33,984 bases of DNA, from positions 1-33,984 of the forward strand of contig JAEUOS010000023.1 of assembly GCA_016790695.1 (NCBI GenBank), in the 5' to 3' direction. The position numbers and the translations under genes were made by a program. The notes under the pieces were generated by a model. It was not told the origin of the DNA and made no database searches. It saw only the letters and a program-made list of their open reading frames with translations. Below are positions 9,814-18,056 of this stretch, one piece after another. Origin of the DNA: Burkholderiales bacterium. Lineage in GTDB: Bacteria; Pseudomonadota; Gammaproteobacteria; Burkholderiales; JAEUOS01. Within the stretch, counting starts at the first letter, position 1. Each line of letters starts with the position of its first letter.

Positions 9814-10341
9814 CTAGAGCGCGAAGCGCCGCTTGAGGAGCCAGGCCCACAGCGCGCCGCCGGCCACCTTCGCGACGAACTGCATCGCGACGATGTGCGG
9901 CAGGAGCGCGCCGAACGCGATGGTGGGAAACAGCAGCGAGTCGACCGCCGCGCCGACGACGTTGGAGACGTTGGCGCGCCTGATCCAGGGTCCGCGCAGG
10001 CGCGCGAAGGTCGCCCAGTCGGCCAGCGCCGCCGCCGAGAACGCGCACGCGCTCGCGACCGCGATCATGCCGGCCGCGGGGTTGAGCACGTAGGTGAGGC
10101 CCCCGGTGGCGCCGATCAGCAGTCCCATCTGCCAGGCCTTGAGGCGCACGTGCAGGAAGTCGCGCAGCGCCAGGTCGAGCCCGATCAGGACGAAGGCGTT
10201 GATCGGCGTCACGGCCGGCCCGAACGCCGCGACGCTGAGGTTCGCCAGCGTCATCGCGGCGGCGTAGATGAGGATGGCGAAAACGAGCAAAGCGGCGCGA
10301 CGGTCGAAGGAAGGGACGTTCCTGAAGCGGGGTCGCCGCAC
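9814..10341 (-). CDS. VUT family transporter, probable queuosine precursor (YhhQ-like) importer
   Basis: A 175-residue integral membrane protein with about five or six hydrophobic segments. The C-terminal half, ADWATF...NVSNVVGAAVDSLLFPTIAFG, matches the VUT (YhhQ) family pattern in which an Asn and the VGxxVDS motif line the transport path. Family members import preQ0 or preQ1 for queuosine modification of tRNA. The exact substrate is inferred from the family, and no que gene is adjacent. The start is GTG at 10341, which gives the N-terminus MRRPRFRNVPSFDRRAALLVF. It is shorter than E. coli YhhQ (about 220 residues) and lacks extra N-terminal residues. A GATAAT box (minus) at 10365-10370 lies shortly upstream. 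Confidence 0.75.
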   Translation of the reverse strand: MRRPRFRNVPSFDRRAALLVFAILIYAAAMTLANLSVAAFGPAVTPINAFVLIGLDLALRDFLHVRLKAWQMGLLIGATGGLTYVLNPAAGMIAVASACAFSAAALADWATFARLRGPWIRRANVSNVVGAAVDSLLFPTIAFGALLPHIVAMQFVAKVAGGALWAWLLKRRFAL

Positions 10342-10452
10342 GCGGAAGCGGCACGGCGCACACGATTATCGCCGATTGCCCTGCCGGCTTCCGTTGCCGT
10401 CGCACGCCGCCATGTGCGATGCTTACGCTCCCCGCACCCGCCACGCCCATCC

Positions 10453-11148
10453 ATGTCCCTGCTCGGCAACGCCGCGATGGTGCTGTTCTTCGACCTCGAC
10501 GTCGAGGACGCCACCGAACACGACCACTGGCACACGCACGAGCACTTCGCCGAGCGCCTGGGGATCCCCGGCTTCAGGCGCGCGTCGCGCTGGGCCGCCG
10601 CCGGGCCCGGGCCGCGCTATTTCGTGATGTACGAGACCGCCGAGGTGGAGACGCTGACCTCGGACGCCTATCGCGCCCGGCTCGACCACCCGTCGCCCTG
10701 GACCCGCACGCTGATGCCGCACTACCGCAACATGGTGCGCGGCCTGACCCGCGTGGTCGCGAGCAGCGGCGCCGGCATCGGCGGCGCGGCGCTGGTGGTG
10801 CGCTTTGCCGCCCAGCCCGGCCGCGAGGCGGCGCTCGATGCCTGGCTGTCGGGCCTGGTGCCGCAACTGGCCCTGCACCCGGGACTCGCCGGCGCGCACC
10901 TGCTGCGGTCCGCCGCCGCCGCCGAGATGACCGCCGAGCAGGCGATGCGCGGCCGCGACGGCGGCGTCGACGGGGTGCTGGTGGTCACCGGCTACGACCT
11001 GGCGACCGTGCGCGAGGTCTCCGGCAACGCCCTGGGCGAGGCCGCGCTCGCCGCGCACGGCGCGGCGCCCGGACGCCTGGCCCACACGTTCCGCCTCGCC
11101 GCGACCGCCACCGGCGGCGAGGCGGTCGCACTGCCGGCCTCGCGCTAG
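10453..11148 (+). CDS. Unassigned protein, probable tandem dimeric alpha/beta-barrel fold
   Basis: A 231-residue cytosolic protein without signal peptide or membrane segment. Two modules are apparent. Residues 1-100 begin with a beta strand (AMVLFFDLDVED) followed by the His cluster EHDHWHTHEHFAERLGIPGF. Residues about 112-215 begin with a second strand (GGAALVVRFAAQPGREAALDAWLSGLVPQLALHPGLAGAHLL). The strand-helix-strand layout with WHTHEHFxERLxIPGF resembles ferredoxin-like dimeric alpha/beta-barrel proteins such as EthD/YciI-type enzymes. No reaction can be assigned. The start is the ATG giving MSLLGNAAMVLFF. It is divergent from the VUT gene and lies 5 nt before the next small membrane gene, so it probably heads a three-gene operon. 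Confidence 0.7.
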   Translation: MSLLGNAAMVLFFDLDVEDATEHDHWHTHEHFAERLGIPGFRRASRWAAAGPGPRYFVMYETAEVETLTSDAYRARLDHPSPWTRTLMPHYRNMVRGLTRVVASSGAGIGGAALVVRFAAQPGREAALDAWLSGLVPQLALHPGLAGAHLLRSAAAAEMTAEQAMRGRDGGVDGVLVVTGYDLATVREVSGNALGEAALAAHGAAPGRLAHTFRLAATATGGEAVALPASR

Positions 11149-11153
11149 GCCCC

Positions 11154-11456
11154 ATGCGCGTCCTCCTCGCCGTCGTGCTGCCGCTCATCGTGCAGGCCGG
11201 CATCTTCGCGGTGCTGATCTGGGGCGACCTGTTCGGCGGCGGCTCGTTCGTGCCCCTGGGCGCGATGCTGATCGGCGCGATCGCGGTCCCGCTCACCGCC
11301 GTGTGGAACGCCACGCGCCTGTCCACGCGCGCGGACGATCCGCTGGTCTGGCTGATCGCCACCGCGCTCATCAATGCGCTCCTGGTTCCGCTGGCGACGC
11401 TCGCGGTCCTGTTCGTGCCGTCGCTGGTGGCCGGGCCGGTCGCCACCCTCGCCTGA
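11154..11456 (+). CDS. Small hypothetical membrane protein
   Basis: A 100-residue protein with three hydrophobic segments, at about residues 4-24 (LLAVVLPLIVQAGIFAVLIW), 30-50 (FVPLGAMLIGAIAVPLTAVW) and 66-93 (LVWLIATALINALLVPLATLAVLFV). It starts 5 nt after the upstream gene and ends 10 nt before the GFA gene, so all three are probably cotranscribed. No family is recognised. Codon use is as GC-rich as in the neighbours, which supports a real gene. Confidence 0.65.
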   Translation: MRVLLAVVLPLIVQAGIFAVLIWGDLFGGGSFVPLGAMLIGAIAVPLTAVWNATRLSTRADDPLVWLIATALINALLVPLATLAVLFVPSLVAGPVATLA

Positions 11457-11466
11457 AGGGGAATCC

Positions 11467-11904
11467 ATGCTCGAGGGCAGCTGCCTGTGCGGTGCGATCC
11501 GCTTCGAAGTCGACGCGCCGCTGGGGACGATCGGCATCTGCCACTGCCGGCGCTGCCGCAAGGCGAGCGGCTCGGCCTTTGGCGTCAACGCCAGCATCGA
11601 CGCGGCAGGGTTCCGCCTGCTGGCCGGTGCCGACGCGCTCGCGGCGTACGCCGCGCCGACCGGGCTCACGCGCAGCTTCTGCCGGCACTGCGGCGCGCCG
11701 GTGTACAGCCGGCGCGAGAGCATGCCGGGCATCCTGCGCCTGCGCCTGGGCCTCCTCGACACGCCGATCGCGGCGCGGCCGGCGTTCCATTTCTTCACCG
11801 ACTCGAAGGCCGAATGGGACGCGATCTGCGACTCGCTGCCGCAGTACGGGGAACGCCCCGACGATCCCGCGCTGATGGGACCGCCGCCGCCGCGCGCGCC
11901 CTAG
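11467..11904 (+). CDS. GFA-family (glutathione-dependent formaldehyde-activating enzyme-like) zinc protein
   Basis: A 145-residue protein with the full CENP-V/GFA cysteine pattern: GSCLCGAIRFE (Cys6, Cys8), CHCRRCRKASGSAF (Cys25, Cys27, Cys30) and SFCRHCGAPVYS (Cys72, Cys75). These residues bind two zinc ions. The founding member was reported to speed S-hydroxymethylglutathione formation, but most homologues have no proven reaction, so the family name is safer than an enzyme name. AAGGGGA (11457-11463) precedes the ATG. It is the last gene of a probable three-gene operon and converges with dctM. Confidence 0.88.
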   Translation: MLEGSCLCGAIRFEVDAPLGTIGICHCRRCRKASGSAFGVNASIDAAGFRLLAGADALAAYAAPTGLTRSFCRHCGAPVYSRRESMPGILRLRLGLLDTPIAARPAFHFFTDSKAEWDAICDSLPQYGERPDDPALMGPPPPRAP

Positions 11905-11965
11905 CGGGCGGACCACGCGCATCGCGCCGGCGCCGCGCCGCACCGGGCGCGACGCGCGGCGCCGC

Positions 11966-14041
11966 CTATTTGCCGTAGAGGGTGCGCGGCAGCCACAGGC
12001 CGATGTCCGGCCAGACGTAGAGCAGCACCAGCGCCAGCACCTGGATGCCCATGAACGGCATCATCCCCGCGAAGATCTGGTTCAGCGTCACGTGCGGCGG
12101 CGACACGCCCTTGAGGTAGAAGGCCGCCATCGCCACCGGCGGCGACAGGAATGCCGTCTGCAGGTTGAGCGCGACCAGGAGCCCGAAGAACAGCGGGTCG
12201 ACGCCGAACTTGGGCAGGAGCGGGATGAAGATCGGCATGAAGATGACGATGATCTCGGTCCATTCGAGCGGCCAGCCGAGGATGAAGATGATGAACTGCG
12301 CGAGGATCATGAACTGCAGCGGCGTGAGCCCCAGCGACAGCACCCATTTCTCGACCAGTTCCTGGCCGCCGAGGAGCGCGAAGGACGCCGAGAAGATCGA
12401 CGAGCCGACGAACAGCCAGCAGACCATCGCCGAGGTCTTCGCGGTGAGGAACGACGAATCCTTGAGGATCACGCCCACCTCGCGGACCGTCGCGCCGGCG
12501 GCGCCGGCCGCGCGCCGGCTGTGCTCGAGGTAGCGATAGGCGATCGCGAGCAGGAACCCGCCGAACGCGCCCACCGCGGCCGCCTCGGTCGGGGTCGACA
12601 GGCCGAAGACGATCGAACCGAGCACCGCGAGGATCAGCAGCGCCAGCGGAAAGAACGAGCCCAGCAGCATCTTGAAGACCTCGAGGCGCTCCCAGGTCCA
12701 GAGCGCGTAGAGGACGAGCAGGAACACGGCGAAACCGGCGGCAATGCCCCAGAACCAGCCGGGTGCCGGCAGGCGCTCCACCTGGGCAGCGGTCTGCGCA
12801 TCGGCCTTCGCATCGTTGCCCGGCGGGGCGCCCGCCTGCGCCGGTGCCTCGCCCTTGGCGGGTTCGGCCGCCTTGGCCGTCGCGGGCGCCTCCTTCTCCT
12901 CCTTCGGCTCGGCCAGCGCGCCTTCCTCCTTGGGCTCGGTCAGCCCCGTTCCTTCGTCCTTGGGTTCGGCCAGGCCGCCTTCCTCGGTCGGCTCCGCCAG
13001 ACCGGTACCCTCTTCCTTGGGCTCGGCCAGACCGCCTTCCGCCGGCTTCTCCGCGGCGCCGCCCATTTCCACCAGCCCCGCGGTGCTCTCGACCACCTTG
13101 GGCATGGTCGCCGACTGGTAGAGCAATGCCAGCAGGCCGGCCAGCGCCAGCGCCGGCAGCAGGCTGATCAGCAACTGGCGCGCCACCGCGCCAACCGGCG
13201 CGCCGCCGCCGCCGAGGCCGCGCAGCAGGCCGGTCAGGGCATTGCGCCCGCGCGGCGCGAGCGCGGCGCCGACCGGCGACAACGGCACCTGCCGGTCCTC
13301 GGGCGCCAGCGGCGGCATCAGGTCGGGCTTGAGCTTGGCGAGAATCACCACGTAGCCCACGTACAGCGCCGCCAGCATGATGCCGGGGAAGAACGCGCCC
13401 GCGTAGAGCTGCACCACCGACACGCCGGCGGTCGCGCCGTAGACGATCAGGAGCACCGACGGCGGGATCAGGATGCCGAGGCAGCCGCCGGCGGTGATCG
13501 CGCCGGCCGACACCTTCGGGTTGTAGCCGGCCTTGAGCATGGCCGGAAACGCCAGCAGGCCCATCAGCGTCACCACCGCGCCGACGATCCCGGTCGCGGT
13601 GGCGAAGATCGCGCAGGTGACGATGGTGGCCACCGCGAGCGAGCCCGGCACCCGCGCCATCGCCAGGTGCAGGCTGCGGAACAGCTTGTCGATCAGCGCG
13701 GCGCGCTCGACCAGGTAGCCCATGAACACGAACAGCGGGATCGCGATCAGCACGTCGTTGCTCATCACCGCGTAGGCGCGCTGCACCATCAGGTCGAGGA
13801 TCTGCCGCGTCGCCGTGTCCGGATTGACGCCGCGATACGACAGCCAGCCGAAGAACACCCCCATGCCCATGAGGGTGAAGGCGGTGGGGAAGCCGAGCAT
13901 GATCGCCACCACCACCAGCGACAGCATCAGCAGCCCCAGGTGGCCGCTGGTGAGGTTGCCCCAGGGCATGAAGACGAGCGTGGCGAGGACGATCACCGCC
14001 ATCAGCGAGAAGCCGAACCAGAGTTCCTTGCGGATCGTCAT
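11966..14041 (-). CDS. dctM: TRAP transporter large permease with inserted membrane pair and repeat linker
   Basis: A 691-residue protein, against about 425-460 for ordinary DctM. The standard parts are present: IPLFVFMGYLVERA (101-114), ATATGIVGAVVTLMGLLAFPAMLKAGY, GGCLGILIPPSVLLIVYG (185-202), GLSTPTEAAAVGAFG (480-494), and ALNLQTAFLSPPVAMAAFYLKG (624-645). Between about 240 and 455 lies an insertion: a basic loop, one extra hydrophobic segment (about 289-310), an acidic Ala/Glu/Pro-rich linker (about 311-428) with five copies of G-L-[AT]-E-P-[KT]-[ED]-E-G-(T), and another hydrophobic segment (about 429-449). The added pair keeps the downstream topology. DctM forms the ion-coupled transport channel, here for an organic acid delivered by DctP. 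It overlaps dctQ by 4 nt (ATGA). Confidence 0.95.
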   Translation of the reverse strand: MTIRKELWFGFSLMAVIVLATLVFMPWGNLTSGHLGLLMLSLVVVAIMLGFPTAFTLMGMGVFFGWLSYRGVNPDTATRQILDLMVQRAYAVMSNDVLIAIPLFVFMGYLVERAALIDKLFRSLHLAMARVPGSLAVATIVTCAIFATATGIVGAVVTLMGLLAFPAMLKAGYNPKVSAGAITAGGCLGILIPPSVLLIVYGATAGVSVVQLYAGAFFPGIMLAALYVGYVVILAKLKPDLMPPLAPEDRQVPLSPVGAALAPRGRNALTGLLRGLGGGGAPVGAVARQLLISLLPALALAGLLALLYQSATMPKVVESTAGLVEMGGAAEKPAEGGLAEPKEEGTGLAEPTEEGGLAEPKDEGTGLTEPKEEGALAEPKEEKEAPATAKAAEPAKGEAPAQAGAPPGNDAKADAQTAAQVERLPAPGWFWGIAAGFAVFLLVLYALWTWERLEVFKMLLGSFFPLALLILAVLGSIVFGLSTPTEAAAVGAFGGFLLAIAYRYLEHSRRAAGAAGATVREVGVILKDSSFLTAKTSAMVCWLFVGSSIFSASFALLGGQELVEKWVLSLGLTPLQFMILAQFIIFILGWPLEWTEIIVIFMPIFIPLLPKFGVDPLFFGLLVALNLQTAFLSPPVAMAAFYLKGVSPPHVTLNQIFAGMMPFMGIQVLALVLLYVWPDIGLWLPRTLYGK
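12890..13036 (-). repeat. Degenerate 27-30-bp coding tandem repeat in dctM
   Basis: Five units encode residues 337-383: GLAEPKEEGT, GLAEPTEEG, GLAEPKDEGT, GLTEPKEEG and ALAEPKEEK. Lengths alternate 10, 9, 10, 9, 9 residues, so a 57-bp higher-order unit is visible. Confidence 0.9.
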
Positions 14042-14625
14042 TTGGCGCTCCCGGCATCGTCGGCGTGGACCATCTGCTTGAGCTTGTCGACATCGACCTC
14101 CTCGACGTCCTCCTCGCGCGAGGGCCAGTCCCCCTGGCGGATGCAGATCACGCAGCGCACGATCTCGACGATGCCCTGGGCCAGCAGGAAGGCGCCCGCG
14201 ATCGGGATGACGGTCTTGAACGGATAGATCGGCGGGCCGTCGGCGGTGATGTTCGAATGCTCGTTGATGCGCCAGGAATCGGCGGCGTAGTCGTAGCCGG
14301 CCCAGGTCAGCGCGATGACGCCGGGGATGAAGAAGACGAAATACAGGATCAGGTCCAGCGTCGCCTGGGTGCGCGGCCGGAAGAAGCCGTAGAGGACGTC
14401 GCCGCGCACGTGGCCGTTCTTCGACAGGGTGTAGGCGCCCGCCATCATGAACAGCGTGCCGTACATGATGATCATGGCGTCGAATGCCCAGGCCCGGGGA
14501 TTGTCGAGCACGTAGCGCGAGAACACCTCCCAGGTGACGTGCAGGGTCAGGAGGACGATGATCCAGGAGAACGCCTGGCCCACCCAGGTGCTCACCTTGT
14601 CGATGAAGAGCAGCAGCTTCTGCAT
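14038..14625 (-). CDS. dctQ: TRAP transporter small permease
   Basis: A 195-residue protein with four membrane segments (about 14-36, 46-65, 88-110 and 136-156) and the family motif of a conserved Trp/Glu/Arg helix (TWEVFSRYVLDNPRAWAFD). GHVRGDVLYG follows the second segment. DctQ pairs with DctM in the inner membrane. The tail is acidic (REEDVEEVDVD). Its stop overlaps the dctM start. It begins 109 nt after dctP, with an intrinsic terminator in that gap. Confidence 0.93.
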   Translation of the reverse strand: MQKLLLFIDKVSTWVGQAFSWIIVLLTLHVTWEVFSRYVLDNPRAWAFDAMIIMYGTLFMMAGAYTLSKNGHVRGDVLYGFFRPRTQATLDLILYFVFFIPGVIALTWAGYDYAADSWRINEHSNITADGPPIYPFKTVIPIAGAFLLAQGIVEIVRCVICIRQGDWPSREEDVEEVDVDKLKQMVHADDAGSAK

Positions 14626-14660
14626 GTTCGGGTCCAGCCGCAGGCAGCCGCGGCACGGTC

Positions 14661-14693
14661 AAAAAAAGACACCCGGCGATGCGGCCGGGTGTC
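14661..14693 (-). terminator. Intrinsic terminator between dctP and dctQ
   Basis: On the minus strand GACACCCGGC pairs perfectly with GCCGGGTGTC around a 6-nt loop and is followed directly by seven T. It lies 41 nt after the dctP stop and 35 nt before the dctQ start. It probably attenuates the operon so that the binding protein is made in excess. Confidence 0.9.
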
Positions 14694-14734
14694 GGGGCGC
14701 GGCGCCCCGCGGCGGCGGGGCGGACCGCGACGGA

Positions 14735-15853
14735 TCAGGCCTTCTTGGCGCCGAAGTAGTGGTTGTAGGCCATGCGCCGGTTGACGTTGTTGTCGAGGTC
14801 CCATTTCACGGCGCGCTGCGCGAAGGCCTTCTGCGAGGCGGCGATCTCGTTGAACAGCGCGTTGTCCTTGCGCTTGGCGACCGCCGCGTCGTAGGCCTTG
14901 AGCTGGTCCTGCAGCACCGCGTCGGGCGTCTTGTAGAACTTGACCTTGTCCTTGGTCTGCAGCTCGACGTAGTCCTTGGAGTAGCGGTCGATCGACTTCC
15001 ACACCAGGTCCTGCGACGCCGCCTCGACGCCGTTCTCGATGATCGCCTTCATCTTCGCCGGCAGCGCGTCGAACTTGGCCTTGTTGAACATGATCTCGAA
15101 CTGCTCGGCGTTCTGGTGGTAGCTCTGCAGCATGCACACCTTGGAGACGTCGGGGAAGCCCAGCAGGCGGTCCGAGGTCATGTTGTTGAACTCGGCCGCG
15201 TCGAGCAGGCCGCGGTCCATCGCCGGCACGATCTCGCCGCCGGGCAGCGCGTTGACCGCCACGCCCATCGAGGTGAACACGTCGATCGACATGCCGACGG
15301 TGCGGTACTTCAGGCCCTTCATGTCGGCGGCCTTGGTGACCGGCTTCTTGAACCAGCCGAGCGGCTGGGTCCACATCGGACCGTAGGGGAACGACACGAC
15401 GTTCGCGCCGATCGACGCATAGAGCTTGGCGAGGAGCTCCTTGCCGCCGCCGTACTTGTGCCACGCCATCAGCTGCTGCGCATCCATGCCGTAGGCCGGG
15501 CCCGAGCCCCACAGCGCCAGCGCGTTCTGCTTGCCGTAGTGGTAGACCAGCACGCCGTGGCCGCCGTCGAGCGTGCCCTTGGTCACCGCGTCGAGCAGGC
15601 CGAACGCGGGCACCACGGCACCGGCCGGCAGCACCTCGATCTTGAGGTCGCCGCCGGTCATGTCGTTGATCTTCTTCGCGAAGTCGTTGGCGTACTCGTG
15701 GAAGATGTCCTTCGCGGGCCAGGTCGACTGCCACTTGAAGCTGATCGGACCCTGCGCCTTGACGATGGTCGGAAAGCCCAGGGTGGCGGCGCCTGCGGCG
15801 GCGGCGCCGGCGCCGGAAAGGAACTTGCGGCGGGAAGCGGCGGCTTCTTTCAT
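14735..15853 (-). CDS. dctP: TRAP transporter substrate-binding protein, Tat-type signal
   Basis: A 372-residue periplasmic binding protein. The N-terminus has a twin-arginine motif SRRKFL (residues 7-12), an Ala-rich hydrophobic stretch and a cleavage site VKA-Q (33/34). The DctP fold follows: FKWQSTWPAKDIFHEYANDFAKKI, GGDLKIEVLPAGAVVPAFGLLDAV, TQPLGWFKKPVTKAADMKGLKYRTVG, and GGEIVPAMDRGLLDAAEFNN. The middle region looks most like the TakP/lactate branch, which binds 2-oxo or hydroxy monocarboxylates; the ligand is inferred. GAGGAG sits 7 nt before the ATG. It is the first gene of the operon, with a TATACT box (minus) at 15913-15918. Confidence 0.94.
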   Translation of the reverse strand: MKEAAASRRKFLSGAGAAAAGAATLGFPTIVKAQGPISFKWQSTWPAKDIFHEYANDFAKKINDMTGGDLKIEVLPAGAVVPAFGLLDAVTKGTLDGGHGVLVYHYGKQNALALWGSGPAYGMDAQQLMAWHKYGGGKELLAKLYASIGANVVSFPYGPMWTQPLGWFKKPVTKAADMKGLKYRTVGMSIDVFTSMGVAVNALPGGEIVPAMDRGLLDAAEFNNMTSDRLLGFPDVSKVCMLQSYHQNAEQFEIMFNKAKFDALPAKMKAIIENGVEAASQDLVWKSIDRYSKDYVELQTKDKVKFYKTPDAVLQDQLKAYDAAVAKRKDNALFNEIAASQKAFAQRAVKWDLDNNVNRRMAYNHYFGAKKA

Positions 15854-15912
15854 GGCTGTCTCCTCGAAATTTTGGGTTGGCCGCCGCCAGCCGGCGGCGA
15901 CCCGAACGAATG

Positions 15913-15918
15913 AGTATA
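15913..15918 (-). promoter_or_regulatory. Candidate -10 box of the first TRAP operon
   Basis: TATACT on the minus strand lies 60 nt before the dctP ATG. No -35 consensus is visible at 16-18 bp. The 8-mer TTCGTTCG just downstream recurs at the same place in front of the second dctP (21919-21926). Confidence 0.35.
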
Positions 15919-16070
15919 TGCCGGTGCCGGCGCCCGGACCATCGGGTTTACCCTGCCGCCGCGCGGCGCCGTGGGACAGGCACGGATTGACAGCACCGAG
16001 GCGATATGTTGTCCTCGCGGTGGCGCCGCGCGACCGCGCGCGCCCGTAGATTCGACGTCCGCCACGCGCC

Positions 16071-18056
16071 ATGCCCCTGCCGCCGCCCCGCCCCTCCGCC
16101 CGTCTCCCCGGCAGCTGGCGCGTCTGGTTCGTCCCCTTCGCCAGCCTCGGCATGTTCGTCGCCGCGATCCTCGCCTCGCTCTGGTTCGTGCACCGCCACG
16201 AGTCGGAGATCCAGATCACCAACCTGCGCCGCGACACGCAGTACGCCGAGCTGGCCATCTCGCGCAAGATCCTCGCCCACCAGGAGTTCGCCGACCGGCT
16301 CGCCGGCGCGCTGTCGGCCGGGCAGAAGCCCGCGTCGGTGATCGAGCAGGCCGAGCTGTACCAGGCGCAGAACCCGGAAGTGCGCAACATCGGATGGACC
16401 GCCGCCGACGGCATGACGGGCTGGACCGTCCCGGCCTGGAAGGATCCGCTGGCGATCGCGCGCGAGCGCGCCTCCCCGGAGGAGCGCGAACGCATGCGCC
16501 GGCTCACCGCCGCTACCGGCCGCTCCAGCTACACCGAGCCGTACCGCGACTACCAGGACGAGCCCTACATCGAGTACCACAGCCCCGCCACCATCGACGG
16601 CCGCCCGCAGGGCATCATCAGCATGACGCTGTCGCTGCGCGCGGTGATCGAGCGCCTGGTGCCGATCGCGGTGGCGGAGAAGTACCGCCTGTCGCTGCTC
16701 GACGCCGAGGGCCGCGAGCTGTTCCGCCAGGACACCGAGCGCGAGACCTACGACTGGCTGACCCAGACCGTCTCGCTGACCCTGCCGTGGCGCAACCTCG
16801 ACCTCTCGGCGACCTCCTACAAGACCGACTCGCTGCTCGGCCGCACGCTCCTCACCGGCGTGATGCTGCTGATCACCGGCGTGCTGGCCTGGAGCCTGAT
16901 GTCGCTGCGCCGGCGCGTCGCGCTGCAGGCGCAGGCCGACAGCGCGCTGGTCGCCTCGCACGAGCGCTTCGTCACCGTGCTCGACGCGCTCGACGCCGGC
17001 GTCGCGGTGTCGGACATGGACTCGCGCGAGCTGCTGTTCTGCAACGAGAGCTTCTCGCGCATCTTTCCCGGCCACGGCATCGGCAGCAACGCCGCCGTGC
17101 TCGAGACCGCGTTCTCGCCGGTGCCCTCGCACGCGGTGCCGAGCAGTGTCCTGCTCGACGCGGCCGGCGCGCCGACCGGGGTGCATCGCCTCGAGGTGCG
17201 CGACGAGGCGCGCGGGCTCTGGTACGCGCTGCGGGTGCGCGCGGTGCGCTGGGTCGACGGCCGGCTGGTGCGCCTGACGATGATCTCCGACATCACCGAC
17301 CGCAAGGCCACCGAGGAGCGCAGCCGCGTGCAGCAGGAGAAGCTGGTGCTGACCTCGCGCCTGATGAGCGTCGGCGAGATGGCCTCGACGCTCGCGCACG
17401 AGATCAACCAGCCGCTGTCGGCGATCGCCAACTACAACATGGGCGCGGTGCGGCGCCTGAAGTCCGACCACTGGAAGAAGGAGGACCTGGTGATGGCGCT
17501 CGAGAAGTCCGCCGCCCAGGCCGAGCGCGCCGGGCGCGTGGTGCACCGCGTGCGCGAGTTCCTGCGCCGCCGCGAGCCGATCCGCGAGCCGGTGTCGGTC
17601 AACGAGGTCGCCGCCGAGGTCGCCGACCTGATCGAGCTCGAGGCCGAGAAGCACGGCGTGCAGATCCGCCTCGACCTGGGCGCCGAGGTGCCGACGGTCA
17701 GCGCCGACCGCATCATGCTCGAGCAGCTGCTGCTCAACCTGATCAAGAACGGCATCGAGGCGATGCGGCGCACGCCCAAGGCCGAGCGCGTGCTCACCGT
17801 GCACACCGCGCGCGCCGGCGACCAGGCCGAGATCCGCGTCGCCGACCGCGGCCACGGCATCGCGCCCGAGGTCGCGCCCGAGCTGTTCTCGCCGTTCTTC
17901 ACCACCAAGGAGAACGGCATGGGCATGGGCCTCAACATCTGCCGCTCGATCGTCGAGATGCACGACGGCCGGCTCTGGTTCTCCGCCAACCCGGGAGGCG
18001 GCAGCGTCTTCCACTTCACCCTGCCCGCCTTCGCCGAGGCGGCCATCACGCCATGA
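16071..18056 (+). CDS. Membrane sensor histidine kinase, DctB/DctS type
   Basis: A 661-residue protein. A first membrane helix at about residues 18-40 and a second at about 256-276 enclose a periplasmic sensor region of about 215 residues. A PAS-like domain follows (about 297-410; SHERFVTVLDALDAGVAVSD, then LTMISDITDRKATEE). The HisKA domain has the phospho-acceptor His443 in GEMASTLAHEINQPLSAIANY. The ATPase domain shows N560 (LLLNLIKNGIEAM), D592-RGHG, FSPFFTTKENGMGMGLNI and GGGSVFHF. DctB/DctS-type kinases sense C4-dicarboxylates or related acids and drive uptake genes. Its place between two TRAP operons supports that role; the ligand is not known. It overlaps the regulator gene by 4 nt and is divergent from the first dctP. 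Confidence 0.93.
   Translation: MPLPPPRPSARLPGSWRVWFVPFASLGMFVAAILASLWFVHRHESEIQITNLRRDTQYAELAISRKILAHQEFADRLAGALSAGQKPASVIEQAELYQAQNPEVRNIGWTAADGMTGWTVPAWKDPLAIARERASPEERERMRRLTAATGRSSYTEPYRDYQDEPYIEYHSPATIDGRPQGIISMTLSLRAVIERLVPIAVAEKYRLSLLDAEGRELFRQDTERETYDWLTQTVSLTLPWRNLDLSATSYKTDSLLGRTLLTGVMLLITGVLAWSLMSLRRRVALQAQADSALVASHERFVTVLDALDAGVAVSDMDSRELLFCNESFSRIFPGHGIGSNAAVLETAFSPVPSHAVPSSVLLDAAGAPTGVHRLEVRDEARGLWYALRVRAVRWVDGRLVRLTMISDITDRKATEERSRVQQEKLVLTSRLMSVGEMASTLAHEINQPLSAIANYNMGAVRRLKSDHWKKEDLVMALEKSAAQAERAGRVVHRVREFLRRREPIREPVSVNEVAAEVADLIELEAEKHGVQIRLDLGAEVPTVSADRIMLEQLLLNLIKNGIEAMRRTPKAERVLTVHTARAGDQAEIRVADRGHGIAPEVAPELFSPFFTTKENGMGMGLNICRSIVEMHDGRLWFSANPGGGSVFHFTLPAFAEAAITP

Noticed and set aside
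12092..14227. Long plus-strand open frame opposite dctM and dctQ
   Set aside because: It is an artefact of high GC at third codon positions. The product is Arg/Gln/His-rich without a family pattern, while the minus strand encodes clear TRAP permeases.
15987..15992. Perfect TTGACA upstream of the histidine kinase as its -35 box
   Set aside because: No -10-like hexamer lies 16-18 bp downstream; TATGTT is only 12 bp away. Kept as unproven.
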